The translations under genes and the position numbers were made by a program. Shown here piece by piece: positions 1 through 11,589 of a DNA stretch of 64,000 nt; position 1 is the first letter of the stretch; each line of letters begins with the position of its first letter. Source of the stretch: Dugong dugon (lineage: Eukaryota > Chordata > Mammalia > Sirenia > Dugongidae); the NCBI GenBank assembly GCA_030035585.1, contig CM057464.1:76926919-76990918 (forward strand), read 5' to 3'. The notes beneath the pieces were generated by a model. The model ran no database searches. It was given only the letters and a program-made list of their open reading frames with translations, and was not told the DNA's origin.

Positions 1-205
1 TCTCATTTTTCTTATAAAACAAGTCAAGCTGAAAAATCATGTCATAAGCCAAAGACCCATTTTGGAGACAATGTTTCTGGTCCCCGAGATGCATAAGCAT
101 ATCATTCTCTTTCTTGTCACAGGCTCATAGATACACCTCCTCTGGTTTGTTAGAATGTAGCCTAGAGGAGATTTGGCTGGGATAGATGGACCTCTCCCCT
201 ATAAC

Positions 206-1346
206 AGGTGTTTGTTTATGCATAAGCAGCATCAGTAACTGCTTTTCATGTGCCTCAACAGCAACTACATTTTGCAAAACCTCAGATTGAGTATTAATAT
301 AAATATAGCAGCATTTGTCTATTTAGGCACAAACTGTTTCTTGAGAGACTAACAGCAAAGGCTAATACTATTCTATTTTGTAAAATCATAGCTCAAATTT
401 CAGACACTTCTCTGGTTATGATAGTCACAACTTTGCTAAGTTTACCAACAGAACTTCTAATTCAAGAGTTACAATATCTAAACCCATTAGTTAGATATTT
501 TAGGAGAAAGTAAAATGATTTCTTATATCCAGAAAATAGGACTTTAAAATATCAGCAATATTCTTATATAAAACCCATAGTTTCCTTTTGTTTACTCAGT
601 CTTATGTAGTTAATTTCTGATCCATGTGATTCTGGATCAGCCGCTGTTTATAAACCCATCAGCTTCTGCATAGGAGTTCTGGAAATTTTATTCAGTCTAG
701 TCACAGTCCTTTTAGCAAGTCCAACATAGTCCATCTTTTTGTTGAGATATTTTGGTCAGCAAATCAGCAAAGTAAAAACTTATCTGCAGATGACAAAACT
801 TAATACGGCCATGATTAATTTATAAAAGTAATACTCTTAATAGTAAAAGACCTGATTGAAGATAATTACAAGTGCAATGTAAAGGCCAAATAAAACCAGT
901 TAAAAAAAACTTTCGATAAAAATATTTCTAAATATAACCACTAACTGTATTCAAAGAGCTTCAGATGTAATACATAATAATTTTGAGACCATATAATCTG
1001 GATATACCAAGAATATACCAAGATTATCAACTCTCTAAATACCTGAATTGTAATTAAAAAAAAAACTTCATAGGCAAATGATGTGAATTCCCCAATCAAA
1101 CCATTGCCTTTGATGATGCTAGATTCAAAAAGATGAAATTGCAACCAAGTTAGCAATAAAGGAATAATAATATTATATAGGTCACTGTGAGACAATACTT
1201 AAGTTATTTAACCAAAGACCTTAAGGTAAAAACCTTAGCTTTCTTTTCTAAAAGCCATGAGGCTTAGTATTCAGACTCAGGAATCTTAATTCTAATGAGA
1301 GGCCAAACCTTCGACTTCCAGGCAGATTTTACAAACAATAAATTAA
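206..1346 (-). repeat. Retroviral internal segment, copy 1
   Basis: This stretch closely matches 3820-4958 in the same orientation: 1141 against 1139 bp, with differences scattered throughout. Both begin at AGGTGTTTG and diverge just after AATTAA. Copy 2 lies upstream of env remains and an LTR read on the minus strand, so this is probably endogenous retrovirus internal sequence. No long open frame survives. The left flank (1-205) may continue the same element, since GATGGACCT near 185 resembles sequence near 3033, but I could not align it. The copy ends 4 bp before the LTR at 1351, as if that LTR interrupts it. Confidence 0.7.
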
Positions 1347-1350
1347 CCCT

Positions 1351-2042
1351 TGTTGTAGGGGGAAAACATCACAAAGTTTAGTAAAGCAAAAAGAAAATTT
1401 TATTCGGCATATATTCAAAAGGGCAGAAGTGGGAAGCGGACAAGCATGCTGCTAGAGCCATGTCTGCCCGAGTCCAGAGAAGTTTATAGACTAGGCAAGA
1501 ATGGGAAAACGGACAAGTATGCCGCCACAACCATGTCTGTCCAAGTCCAAAGAATATTACAGAATAGGTAAGAATGGGAAAACGGACAAGTATGCCGCCA
1601 CAGCCATGTCTGTCCGAGTCCAAAGAATAGTTAGAGCCATCAGTATATATCAACATCACAAAATGGGTAGAATCATCGAAAGTGTCACTTTTTCACTGAT
1701 TGGCTAGAAATTGTAATCTTACATTTTGAATCTTCTTTCTTAACAATCATTGGTACAGCTTTCAGTTACGAAAGTCAGGAGGGTCTTCATTGGTCCAACA
1801 AATTCCTATTCACTAAATGTTAATAGAAAAAGACAAAAGGTGAGACGTCCTTTGGGTTAGGTTTTATTGCCCTTTTGCGAAAACTTCCTTAAGATAATTT
1901 CTGAGATTGTCCCATCTGTTGTCTTATCTCAGGGCCCAGTTGATGTGTCTTTGTGAGTCTGTGAGGGCTTAGCCCCAGCTGGGTCACAATTCTCCATGCT
2001 CAAGGAGAGGGAATAATAACTCCAATATTATTTCCTAAATCA
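1351..2042 (-). mobile_element. Retroviral LTR (3' LTR of a minus-strand provirus)
   Basis: The plus-strand sequence starts TGTTGTAG and ends AAATCA, giving the TG...CA ends of an LTR of 692 bp. On the minus strand an AATAAA signal lies at 1398-1403 near the 3' end, as expected for R/U5. Three 73-bp repeats occupy the presumed U3. A polypurine tract abuts the other edge at 2043, so on the minus strand this is the 3' LTR. No target duplication was found, and no second copy of this LTR occurs in the window. Confidence 0.75.
1428..1646 (-). repeat. Three 73-bp tandem repeats in LTR U3
   Basis: Near-identical units start at 1428, 1501 and 1574, a period of exactly 73 bp. Each contains a GGACAAG core followed by CATGTCTG. 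Copies 2 and 3 are more alike than copy 1. Direct repeats of about 70-75 bp in U3 are typical of gammaretroviral enhancers, so an enhancer role is inferred from position only. Confidence 0.85.
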
Positions 2043-2056
2043 GTCCCTCCTTTTGA
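2043..2056 (-). promoter_or_regulatory. Polypurine tract
   Basis: On the minus strand the sequence directly before the LTR reads TCAAAAGGAGGGAC, a purine-rich run ending at the LTR edge. This is the expected primer for plus-strand DNA synthesis in retroviruses, and its position fixes the proviral orientation as minus. Confidence 0.7.
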
Positions 2057-2199
2057 TCAGAGATTGGAGATAACACATCGATGATCAATACCTGGACTTA
2101 GTCGAGCTCCTAGATGGCAGCCATTGCAGGCTGTTTAAACTCACGGTGCTGATTTTCCACCGGATACCATCTGGTTCTTCACCAGGGTATTAAGTAAGA

Positions 2200-3060
2200 G
2201 CAATGTTCCCATCAATGGCATTGCTGGAGTGAGCAGACTCAAGGTACATCAACACTTTAGCCTGAGGTCTTCTTTTGCCTTTTAGGTGTGTAAGACAATA
2301 GAGGATAAATCTTATTGTGGCTAATACTATCAGGATGTAGACTAAGAATATTACTATCGCTTGCAGTAGTGATCTAGCCCATGTACTTAATCCTGTTGGT
2401 AACCAACCAAATAGATCTGGTGTTTGTAAGGGTGTGACAATGTGTTATCAAGTAGCTTGCTGTCTAATTCCATGTATATCTTGTCTACAGCACAGACTAC
2501 ACTTTCTTGGACTAATAAAAAAAATCTAAGGTTATTTTGTTATCTCATGTCACCTTGGCTTATGAGATCAGAGATCACTGTTGTGCTTCTATCTCATCTG
2601 TTATTTGTCCCATAGTGACTGACAAATTTTCTTAAAGATTTCTCCAATTCAGCTATACCACAAGTAGGAAATAAAGCTACCAACCATATCCTCAGTGTTG
2701 GACCAATGGGTTTTCTTCTGACTTTCATTTTACAATGTGTAACAATTTAACATTACCTTTCCAGTATTTTCTGGCATTGTTACTATGAATACTTAAAGAT
2801 AATCCTAAAGTTTCTGAAGTGCATTGTCCACGCATTCATCAGGAATCTAAACAAGAGATTGCCCACACAAATTCACTATTAGTTGGAAAGGAATCATCTA
2901 AATTAGAAACATATCTACACAGAAACATATATCCATAAGGAGCACACAAAGTTTGTCTAGAATTAACAGAAAATATAGAAAAATTTACATGTGACAAGCT
3001 TTCATTAAAGAACTAATGATTAGCAAGATAATACAGGATGGACCTTTCCTGTAAGAGGTC
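2200..3060 (-). pseudogene. env: Degenerate retroviral env, TM subunit region
   Basis: The minus strand encodes, with interruptions, features of a retroviral transmembrane envelope subunit. A long hydrophobic membrane segment lies at about 2290-2420 and starts with a LFGWLPTG-like motif. It is followed by a basic cytoplasmic stretch. Further upstream, near 2660-2715, is a basic run followed by a hydrophobic segment that fits a cleavage site and fusion peptide. Stops and frameshifts break every frame, so no protein is possible. The arrangement (env, polypurine tract, LTR) is that of a class I, gammaretrovirus-like element. Upstream SU sequence was not clearly recognised. Confidence 0.6.
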
Positions 3061-3819
3061 TTCAGTTAGTCTGTTTAAAACATACTAAGTGTTCTTCCCA
3101 AGGGCAAGCTGCCCCTCCTTGGTTTACCTATTAACAGTCATGAATCACTTTCTCAGAAGCCGAAATGGAACCAAAGACCAAATGGAGCCATGAGGTCAAT
3201 CTCCTCTGAAAATCTGGTTTCTTTAAGGTACATAATTTTCTGCATCGTAAGAGGGTGACAGTTTGATTACAAACATTAGACAGATATTTCATATGACATT
3301 GTCTTAAAGACTGCTTAAACTAATTACTAATTTACCCTAAACATAACTCTGTCTGATCTTTGAAGTTAGTTTTCTAAAACAGACTGAATTCTTAAAAAAA
3401 AAACAAAGCTCAATACCCAGAGCAAAACAGTCTTACTAGTTTATCTGGACCATTGTTTGATTCAAAGTATCTTCAGGAACCAGTTTTTTTCTCAAAGCTC
3501 GAGGTTCAAAAGGACACCCAAAGGCGATGTCCTGTGTGGGTTGCCTCAACCTCCATGAAAACCAGAAATCTGGATTCCAGGAGAATTACATACAACTCTC
3601 ATCATTCTTTCCTTTGGATCATGATCTTGTTATAGAATCTTTTATCAAAAATGCTCAACAAATGGTAATTGGCCATCATCTGGTTTTTAAGATCCCAGGC
3701 ACCATACAGCAAACTAGGAAATAAAACAGAAACACTAACAATTATCTTAGGCCAATTGTCTGAAATAACCAATGAAACCATGACCCTAAGTTCTTTGAAC
3801 CAAGGAAACAAATCTCATG
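3061..3819 (-). other. Retroviral internal sequence, unassigned
   Basis: This AT-rich stretch lies between the env TM remnant and the duplicated internal segment. No frame is long enough to recognise. It is probably degenerate env or pol from the same minus-strand element, judged from position only. Confidence 0.4.
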
Positions 3820-4958
3820 AGGTGTTTGTCTCTACATAAGCAGCATCAGTAACTGCTTTCCATGTGCCTCAACAGCAACTACATTCTGCAAAACCTCAGA
3901 CTGGGTATTAATATAAATACAGCAACATTTATCTATTGAGGCACAAACTGTTTCTTAAGAAACTAACAGGAAATCTAATGCTGTTCTATTTTGTAAAATC
4001 ATAGCTCAAATTTCAGACAGTTCTCTGGTTATGATATCTACAAGTTAGCTAAGTTTACCAACAGGAACTTCTAATTCAACAGTTACAATATCTAAACCCA
4101 TTAGTTTGATAATTTAGGAGAAAAAAGAATGATTTCTTATATCCAGAAATTAGGACCTTAAAATATCAGCAATATAAAAAAAAAAAACCCATAGTTTCCT
4201 TTAGTTTACTCAGTCTCATGTAATTAATTTCTCTTCCATGTGATTCTGGATCAGCCACAGTCTGCAAACTCGTCAGCTTCTGCCTAGGAGCTCTGGAAAT
4301 TTTATCCAGTCTAGTCACAGTCTTTTTAGCAAGTCCAATATAGTCCATCTTTTTGTTGAGATATTATGGTCAAACTTTTTCAGCAAATCAGCAAAGTAAA
4401 AACGTGTCTGCAGGTGACAAAACTTAATATGGCCATGATTAATTGATAAACATAATATTGTTAATAGTGAAAGATCTGATAGAAATTAATTATAAACATA
4501 ATGTAAAGGCCAAATAAAATCAGTTAAAAAAAACTTTAGATAAAAATATTTCTAAATATAACCATATTCAAAGAGCTTCAGATATAATGCATAGTAATTT
4601 TGAGACAAAACACCATATAGTCAGGATATATTAAGAATATACCAAGATTATCAAATCTGTAAATACCTGAATAGTAATAAAAAAAACTTTATACGTAAAT
4701 GATGTGAATTCTCTAATCAAACCATTGGCTTTGATAATGCTAGATTTAAAAGATAAAGTTGCGACCAAGTTAGCAATAAAGAGATAATATAGGTCACTGT
4801 GAAACAATACTTAAAGTTATTTAACCAAAGATCTTAAAGTAAAACCCTTAGCTTTCTTTTCTAAAAGCCATGAGGCTTAGTATTCAGACTCAGGAATCTT
4901 ATTCTAATGAAAGGCCAAACCTTTGTCTTCCAGGCAGATTGCACAAAAAATAAATTAA
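3820..4958 (-). repeat. Retroviral internal segment, copy 2
   Basis: This is the second copy of the segment at 206-1346, in the same orientation and of nearly the same length. A 60-residue open stretch on the minus strand (4166-4348) has no recognised motif, and the matching part of copy 1 is broken by a stop. After 4958 the sequence continues without an LTR, unlike copy 1. Confidence 0.7.
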
Positions 4959-6770
4959 TGGTTTAACTCAGAAATTAAAGAAAATTTTGTTATTATAACT
5001 GCGAGAAACCCAATTCTTTGTTTTGTATGCTACTTAACATTAAAACTCCTAAAAATCTCATAAATTAAATGATTAAACTTTAGTCAGACCATATCAAATA
5101 AATTTCTTTTTCAATAAACCTCTCTCTTAAAGGTTGCCTTTGTTGTATATTTCTTACAGTGCATCCCTTTAAATGGCAAACACTCATTAGTAGACTTAAA
5201 TATATATATCTGTCTATCCTTTCTCTTCTGGCATAAAAAGCAAAACTATATAAACTTAAATTATGACAAGTATCTGTTAACTTAATAACATCAATAAGTT
5301 ACCCAAAATGTCGAAATTATTTTAAGCCTATATATCATAAAACGTAACTGTTATTGAAAGAAAAGTCTATTTAAACATTCTAAGATTTCATTCAAGTTTT
5401 ACTACTTCTGGTATTTTTCCCAATCTAATTTTAGCCCTTAAAGATTTTATCAACTGGCTTTGGAAATCACAAAGTCTTTGCTCACTTGACCAATTCATTG
5501 ATATAGATATAACCTTACATGTTTGGTACTGCTGGAAACATTTTTCCAGGCCACTTCAGGTGTGTCTCATTGTGATTTCTATTTTTTTTTTTTGACTTCT
5601 TAAAGTTCCCCTATAATAGAGAGAACTTGTTTACAGTTCTATGATTAGGATCTACCCAATGTCTGATAACTATAGCAAAGCCGCAATTTTTCTTATATTT
5701 TGTCTTAAAAGAGTCTCCACCTAGCTGGAAAGGGGTCTTTCAAAAGCTTCCCTGGAGCTACAGGACCTTGGAGACTGGGAGGTGGGGAGGGCTGACCGTG
5801 CCCCACCCTCACTCTCTTGACTCATGGAAGACATTTACATATGTTGAAATTGATGGAGGCATTTTGAAAGACAAAAGATAGCTAATTTCTTTCTTCTTTA
5901 CTGTTCTGGAACTGCTACTTTAAGACAAAACTATCCTTTTTCCTTAAATAAAACATTTCATATCTAGCTTAAGTTACTTAAAAAGGTTTCACTTTTAAGA
6001 TTGACATAGTATAAAACATAAAGATCTTAGTATATTTCTCAAACAGACCAAATTATATCAAAGTTTCTCCAGGTAGCTTTTAAAAATCTAAATCATAAGA
6101 CAGACACACGATGCAGTTTTTTCTGGACGAGGAAACAACTGAGGTTCTATGACTAGCCTTACAAAATATATCAGTTCTTAGCCATAGCCACCAATCTAAT
6201 ACAAGACAAACTTAGACACAATGCTCTAGACCAGAAGCAAGCTCTTAGAACAAAAGGAGACAGAAAGACCACATAAACAGGTTCTAGATAAAACTTATTA
6301 ACTTGCCAGAGCCTCAGATGGAGGAATACATTAGACCTCTTGACAAAACCTGAGCATCAAAGCAAAGTTCCCTAAGGAAAAAACAGGACAACACAAATGA
6401 AAACTCATTTTCCCAAAGTGGCCACTGAAATTCTAAGTTACTTCTAGTATGCTCAGTTTATAGTGTTTTTAAATATGAACCCCAAACCAGTGAATCAGTA
6501 GTAGGGGGGAAATCCAGGCTCATTTATCAAAGATGTTAAGTGATAAGGTTCAAGCTTTTGGTCTCCTTCTTTCTGAAGCTTTCTCTTAATAGCCAAATCA
6601 GGGGGCCCAAGTAGATGGTATAATACTAGTTACATACAGACAATGGACAGGACAGACAGAGAACCACAGTAAACAAATGGACAGGACAGACACAAAACCA
6701 CAGTAAACGAATAAATCCGGCAAGCTGACGGAGATTTTCTTGACCCCCTTCAACCTCTCAGATGGCCCTG
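4959..6770 (-). other. AT-rich retroviral-like internal sequence
   Basis: There is no long open frame on either strand. The stretch lies between duplicated ERV sequence and a GC-rich leader next to a PBS-like site, so it is probably what remains of gag/pol after decay and deletion. It includes a 34-bp direct duplication (units starting at 6642 and 6676, core AATGGACAGGACAGACA). No gag or pol motif could be recognised. Confidence 0.35.
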
Positions 6771-7239
6771 CTTGCCAGCAGAGGTTATCTTAGAGAATCT
6801 CAATCTCCCAGACACACTTACAAGCATTCGCACACCCAGAACCAGAACTCTAGAGTCACCAGGAGTCCCTACTGGTGAGCCTACTCACGGGACAGTCATC
6901 TGGGGCTGCCTGTCACCCCAGAAACCAAGAGCTCAGGTCCCGCTCCGGAAACCTCGGGCCTGCCCTATCCGCCCCGGCCCTGAGCGCCACAGGGAGAGGA
7001 GTCATGGACTCATCTTGGGATGCCTCCTATACAGGTCGTGCTTTTCTTTCACCCACCTCTTTTGGCACGGTTGGGGACCAGCGGTGCCGTGACAGACCCA
7101 GGTCTGGCCGATAGTCTCCCCAGAGGCAAATGAAACCTCTCGCGGCCGCTTGTCAGGAGAGCTGTCCATCAGTCCCAGGCCCTGCCCCGGGACCGCTGCG
7201 TCTCAAGCGGCTTGAGCTCCCCGTACAGGCCACCAAATT
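6771..7239 (-). other. GC-rich retroviral leader with PBS-like site
   Basis: This block is rich in GC and CpG, unlike its neighbours. On the minus strand, just inside the LTR that ends at 7240, the sequence TTTGGTGGCCTGTACGGGGA follows the terminal ...ACA at the spacing expected of a primer binding site (TGG start at about 7235). I could not assign the primer tRNA. The short open frames here carry no recognised gag motif. Confidence 0.45.
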
Positions 7240-7747
7240 TGTTACCGCAATAACGCGAACTGGAGCCGCCTGCCGCCATAGCCAATTCTGAGACCGGGGT
7301 GAGGTGAGCAGCAAGATGTTTATTATATATTGATATATAGGAGACAGAGGGGAATAGATTCCTCCAAAAAAACTCGTCTCTCCCACTGGAGATTGGCTGA
7401 AGTCTTTTACAGGGACAGGATTATGGATCTTTTGTGGTAGTTTCTCCTCAAGGTGATGGTGTCTTAGATGAGTTAACCTTCTACTGGTATTCTTAGAGGT
7501 TATCTGGTGACATCTTTGGAGATTATCTGGTGACATCCTTCTTTTTCTTGTCACAAGAGGGGTGCTTTGTTTGGTTTTTCATTCTTAGATCATTATCACT
7601 TGTTTTCCACCCTCCAGAGAGGAACATCTGTTAATCTTAAACCTTTTTGTAGAGACTGGAACAGGAGGGAAAAATGTGGCGGTTAGCAATGGGGAGTAAA
7701 TAATAGTGAGCCGGGCCTATGCAGCCTCTTGCAATTTTTTTCTTGAC
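7240..7747 (-). mobile_element. Second retroviral LTR (5' LTR position), outer end uncertain
   Basis: On the plus strand this begins TGTTACCG beside the PBS-like site, so it takes the 5' LTR position of a minus-strand element. An AATAAA signal on the minus strand lies at about 7319-7324, with AT-rich TATA-like sequence just upstream. A 24-bp unit with core TTATCTGGTGACATC occurs twice at about 7498-7540. The sequence does not match the LTR at 1351-2042. The outer boundary is a guess, because several CA dinucleotides could serve. Confidence 0.5.
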
Positions 7748-8338
7748 ATCTTTGCATGTCCTATTGGGTCAGGATTCACTGCATAAGGGACAGAAACAAC
7801 TCTAGACATTTTAAGCAGTAAGAAGATTATGTGTTTATGAAATCATCGGGATGGCTGGTGGAAGCAGGGATTAAGTTTAGCTTCCAGAACACCACAGAAC
7901 TGACCTACCAGAGGAGTTACCCCCTGTGCCACAGTCAGAAGATGAGGACTCAGGAAGCCAGGATGAGAATCTCATTGCTGGAGCTGGGTTCCAGGGAATA
8001 GGAAGCTGAAGACAGACACTTCTGCGGCTGCTGTTACTGTTGCTGCAACCAGAGGGGCCTCTTCGTCCTCATGAATCTGGCAGTGGACAAGGAAATGTCG
8101 AGTCTAGCCGCCACCTTTGCTGGATACAGAACACGAGAAAGCTGCTGTAGAAAACCCCATATCTCTATACCTTTGTTTGTCGAATACAGCCAAAAGGAGC
8201 ATGAACAAGCCTCTGCCTTGCCTTCATTCTCCAAGTCACAGGAGAGTGCATCTGACTGAGGAACCCTGATTCACATCCAGATCCTTTGCTGCAAGGGAAT
8301 CTGGAAAACATGATAGTTGCTTTCCAGTCTCTACAATA
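7748..8338. other. No gene recognised
   Basis: This stretch has ordinary base composition and short open frames of at most about 66 codons on both strands. None shows a recognisable domain. An old unassigned repeat cannot be excluded. Confidence 0.4.
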
Positions 8339-8346
8339 CAATAAGG

Positions 8347-8532
8347 CAGTGGTTCTCAAAGTGTGGTCCTTAGAGCAGTGGCATCAGCATCACCCGGGAA
8401 TTTGAGAGAAATGCAAATTCTTCACCCCACCCTAGACTTACTAAATCAGAAACTCTGGGGATGAGGCCCAGCAGTCTGTTTTAACAACCCCTCCAGGTGA
8501 TTCTGATGCATTCTGAAGTTTGAGAACCAATG
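8347..8532 (+). mobile_element. MER5A (hAT-Charlie non-autonomous DNA transposon)
   Basis: The sequence starts CAGTGGTTCTCAAAG and ends with the near-inverse TTTGAGAACCAATG. It contains the familiar AAATTCTTCACCCCACCC and AATCAGAAACTCTGGGG blocks of MER5A. The length is 186 bp, close to the family's roughly 189 bp. It is flanked by 8-bp target duplications CAATAAGG (8339-8346) and CAATAAGA (8533-8540), the hAT length, with one mismatch. Confidence 0.92.
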
Positions 8533-8540
8533 CAATAAGA

Positions 8541-9565
8541 CAAACTAGAAAACGTTAGAAAAGGATGCTGAGAGCCAGTCAAGAAATATGTCGGGAAACA
8601 AATACTCTAACATACAGGTGACCAGTAGTTTGAAGCCAAAAGAGGGGAAAAGGAATATTCATTAATAATGCTGACAATTTTTAAAACTTTGGGTTTTAAA
8701 ATTGTGCTTTTGTGAGAAAAATAAAATGAAGATTTTATTTATTATAATGAATCATTACTTTAAACCTTAAATTGGTTATATCACTTCTTTATGGTAGCAT
8801 CCCCACCCCCGCCACTTCCTCTGTCTCTATTGTTTGCGAGAGAGTAATTGCTAGATTGTCAATCTTCTAATCTGTAAAGTTTGTAAATCATCACTCTGTT
8901 TTATGTTGCCTAATTGTATTGTTATTAGATGTATAGGACCTTGAATTCTTACTCATATAGCTGAATAAGTGCCTCGTAGTTTTTATGGGAGTCTACTGTG
9001 TTCAAGAAAAGTGATTTTTATGTTTTGTTATCAATCTTTCAGTTACAGTAATACTTCCATTAATATACCACTAGATGGCACACGCTGGTGTGAAGTTTTA
9101 AGAGGTTAGCTCCCAAAAACTTTGGCAGAAGAAGAAACAACAAAGCTTATCTGATTTTACATAATTTTCTTGACATTTTTAAAAATTAAAAAAAATTTAC
9201 TTTTAATATTTATTTCCAAGCTAAATCAGTAAAATTTCTTAAAAAGTAGCCATTCTGTTCATAATGAGAACACATGTTTGTTAGCATAAATTTGTTTGAT
9301 GTAGGCTATTGTTTTAAAAGAAAATGAATTTACATTGCTAGAGACTCCTATTTATTAGTTTAGAATGTGAAAATTAGCAAAAAAGTGACAATCATCCCAT
9401 GGTCTTACTAGTAAAGATAATATGGAATCAATCCCTTTACCCCATCTTTTCTTTACAATCCTCTCATATAGAAGGAACCACTGAAAATGATAGAAAAGTT
9501 TCCAGAATTTTTTGATGCTTATGGGAATACACACATAGATATTAAGGCAACAATTGAACTATGTT
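8541..9565. other. No gene recognised
   Basis: This is AT-rich sequence with no open frame of note on either strand. No family could be assigned by eye. Confidence 0.4.
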
Positions 9566-9577
9566 ATAGATATTATT

Positions 9578-9787
9578 GGAGTCCCTTGGTGATGCAAACT
9601 GTTAACACTAGTCTAATAGTGAAAAGGTTGGCAGTTCAAACCCGTCCAGAGTCACCTTAGAAGACAGGCCTGACAATTGGCTTCTGAAAGGTCTGGAAGC
9701 CTTGAAAACCCTATGGAGCAGTTCTACTCCGCACACAGGGGATTGCCATGAGTCAGAACTGACTTGATGACAACTAACAACAACAAG
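9578..9787 (+). mobile_element. AfroSINE, full-length, with target duplication
   Basis: The element starts GGAGTCCCTTGGTG, a decayed tRNA-like head, and has a B-box-like GGTTGGCAGTTCAAACC. It carries the body AAAACCCTATGGAGCAG and ends in CAGAACTGACTTGATG plus a CAA-rich tail. Exact 12-bp target duplications ATAGATATTATT flank it at 9566-9577 and 9788-9799. Head divergence suggests an old copy. Confidence 0.92.
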
Positions 9788-10563
9788 ATAGATATTATTT
9801 ATTCATTCATTTTTAAAAAGTATTTACTGAAGACTTTTTACGTATGACTCTACTTTTTCAATTATCGATCATATAGAATTCTTTATGAAACAGTATTCCA
9901 TCATTTGTGATGGGTACATGATTCTTTTGTTGTGTATGTGCCACAATTTATTTAACGATTCTCCTATCACTGCATATTAATAATTGTTAAAAATGTTTTA
10001 TATCGAAAATAACATTGCATTGAATATCCTTGAACGTACATTCTTGTGTATTGTTTTCTCTATTTTTTTTTTTAGGCTAGATCTTAAAAGTGCATTTACT
10101 GAGCATAATGTTTAAAAAATATTAATAGATATTACCAATTTGTCTTCCAAAAAGTTTACTCCAGTATATATTTTCAATAACAATGTACCTTTTTAAACTT
10201 TTACTAATAGAGCAGGTTTAAAATTAAATTTATTATATTGATTTGTATTTCCTTAATTAGACATAAAAATGAACAGCTATTTAAAAGTCTACTAATCATT
10301 ACTATGTCTTCCACTGTGAATTATTTGTTCTTATCCATGACTCTTTTTTTCTGTAGTACTGTTTTTTCTTTTCTTATTTATGTATGGGGGCTTTTTGTAT
10401 ATTCGAGATATTAACCAATTGTTATATGCTCTGCAAATATTTTCTCTCAGTGCATTGTTGTTTTTTTAAGTGTTTTTTTTTTAACCATGAAGTAATTTAT
10501 AAAATTTAGTAAGTCAAATCTGTCAAAATATTGAATTATTTTTGAGCTTTATGCTTTACTCAG

Positions 10564-11082
10564 TGTCTTAGCTATCCAGTGCTGCCATAACAGAAATACC
10601 CTAAATGGATGGCTTTAACAAACAGAAGATTATTCTCAGTTTAGGAGGTTAGAAGTCCAAATTTAGGGTGCTAGCTCCAGGGGAAGGCTTTCTGTCTCTG
10701 TTGGCTCTGGGGGAAGGTCCTTGTCATCAATCTTCCCTGGTCTAAAAGCTTCTCAGCACAGGGACTCTGGATCCAAAGGACGTGCACACTCCTGGCTGTT
10801 CTTGCTTGGTGGTAATGAGATCCCCCTCCTCTCTGCTTGATTTTCTCTTTTATATCTCAAAAGAGATTGACTCAAGATACAACCTAATCCTATAGATTGA
10901 GTCCTGCTTCATTAACATAACTGCCTCTAATCCTGCCTCATTAGCATCATAGAGGTTAGGATTTACAATGCATAGGATAATCACATCAGATGACAAATGG
11001 TGGACAACAACAATGATAACAGGGTATGATGGCCTAGCCAAGCTGTCACATAGTTTTGGAGGACACAATTCAACCGATAGCA
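10564..11082 (-). mobile_element. MaLR-type solo LTR (MLT1-like)
   Basis: The plus strand runs from TGTCTTAGC to GATAGCA. On the minus strand it begins TGCTATCGGTTGAATTGTG and ends ...GCTAAGACA, as MaLR LTRs do. It is 519 bp and homologous to 18974-19492 and 57386-57954. An open stretch of 83 codons inside it is chance. No clear 5-bp target duplication is left here. Confidence 0.8.
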
Positions 11083-11305
11083 TGAAGTAAACTGTCCTCA
11101 CTTCAGGAGTATTTTTTTAGAAACTATTTAATATTTAATTAATTGTGTTATTTGTAATTTGGTTGTTTTTTTTAATATATACATTATGTTTCTAATCTTC
11201 CAGTAATACATTTTATGGTGGTCATTTCTTTATATAAATGAAATGATATCATTTATTGAGTAATCTCTTTCCCATTAATTTGAAATTCCAGCCTGATTAT
11301 ATATG

Positions 11306-11468
11306 AAAAAAAAAAACAACTCATTGCTGTTGAGTCAATTCCAACTCATAGCAACCCTATAGGACAGAGTAGAACTGCCCCATGGGGTTTCCAAGGAGCA
11401 GCTGGTGGATTCGAACTGCCGATCTTTTGTTTAGCAGCCGATCACTTAACCAGTGCATCACTAGAGTT
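11306..11468 (-). mobile_element. AfroSINE, minus strand
   Basis: A plus-strand A-run is followed by TTGCTGTTGAGTCAATTCC, CTCATAGCAACCCTATAGG and, near the far end, the complement of the tRNA-like head. This is an AfroSINE on the minus strand. The target duplication is unclear because the flanks are AT repeats. Confidence 0.88.
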
Positions 11469-11589
11469 CATATATTAAGTCCTCATACATTGTTGGCCCT
11501 CTATCTTACCTTTCTAGTTTGTTCTACTCACCTATATGTTTATTCCTGTGTCAATATCTTACAGTTTTAATGGAAGTATTTTTTTTTAT

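Larger units (their letters stand above)
9815..11580 (-). mobile_element. Old L1 (L1M-like) ORF2/3' end, interrupted
   Basis: Read on the minus strand, this matches the conserved C-terminal part of mammalian L1 ORF2, including the ancestral form of AATATTTGCAGAGCATATAA near 10425-10445. It is heavily decayed with no open frame. A MaLR LTR (10564-11082) and an AfroSINE (11306-11468) interrupt it, and L1-like sequence resumes on both sides of each. Subfamily and exact ends are not determined. Confidence 0.65.

Noticed and set aside
1428-1646. Regularly spaced repeats resembling a CRISPR array
   Set aside because: The units are adjacent 73-bp tandem copies with no unique spacers, inside an LTR of a vertebrate genome.
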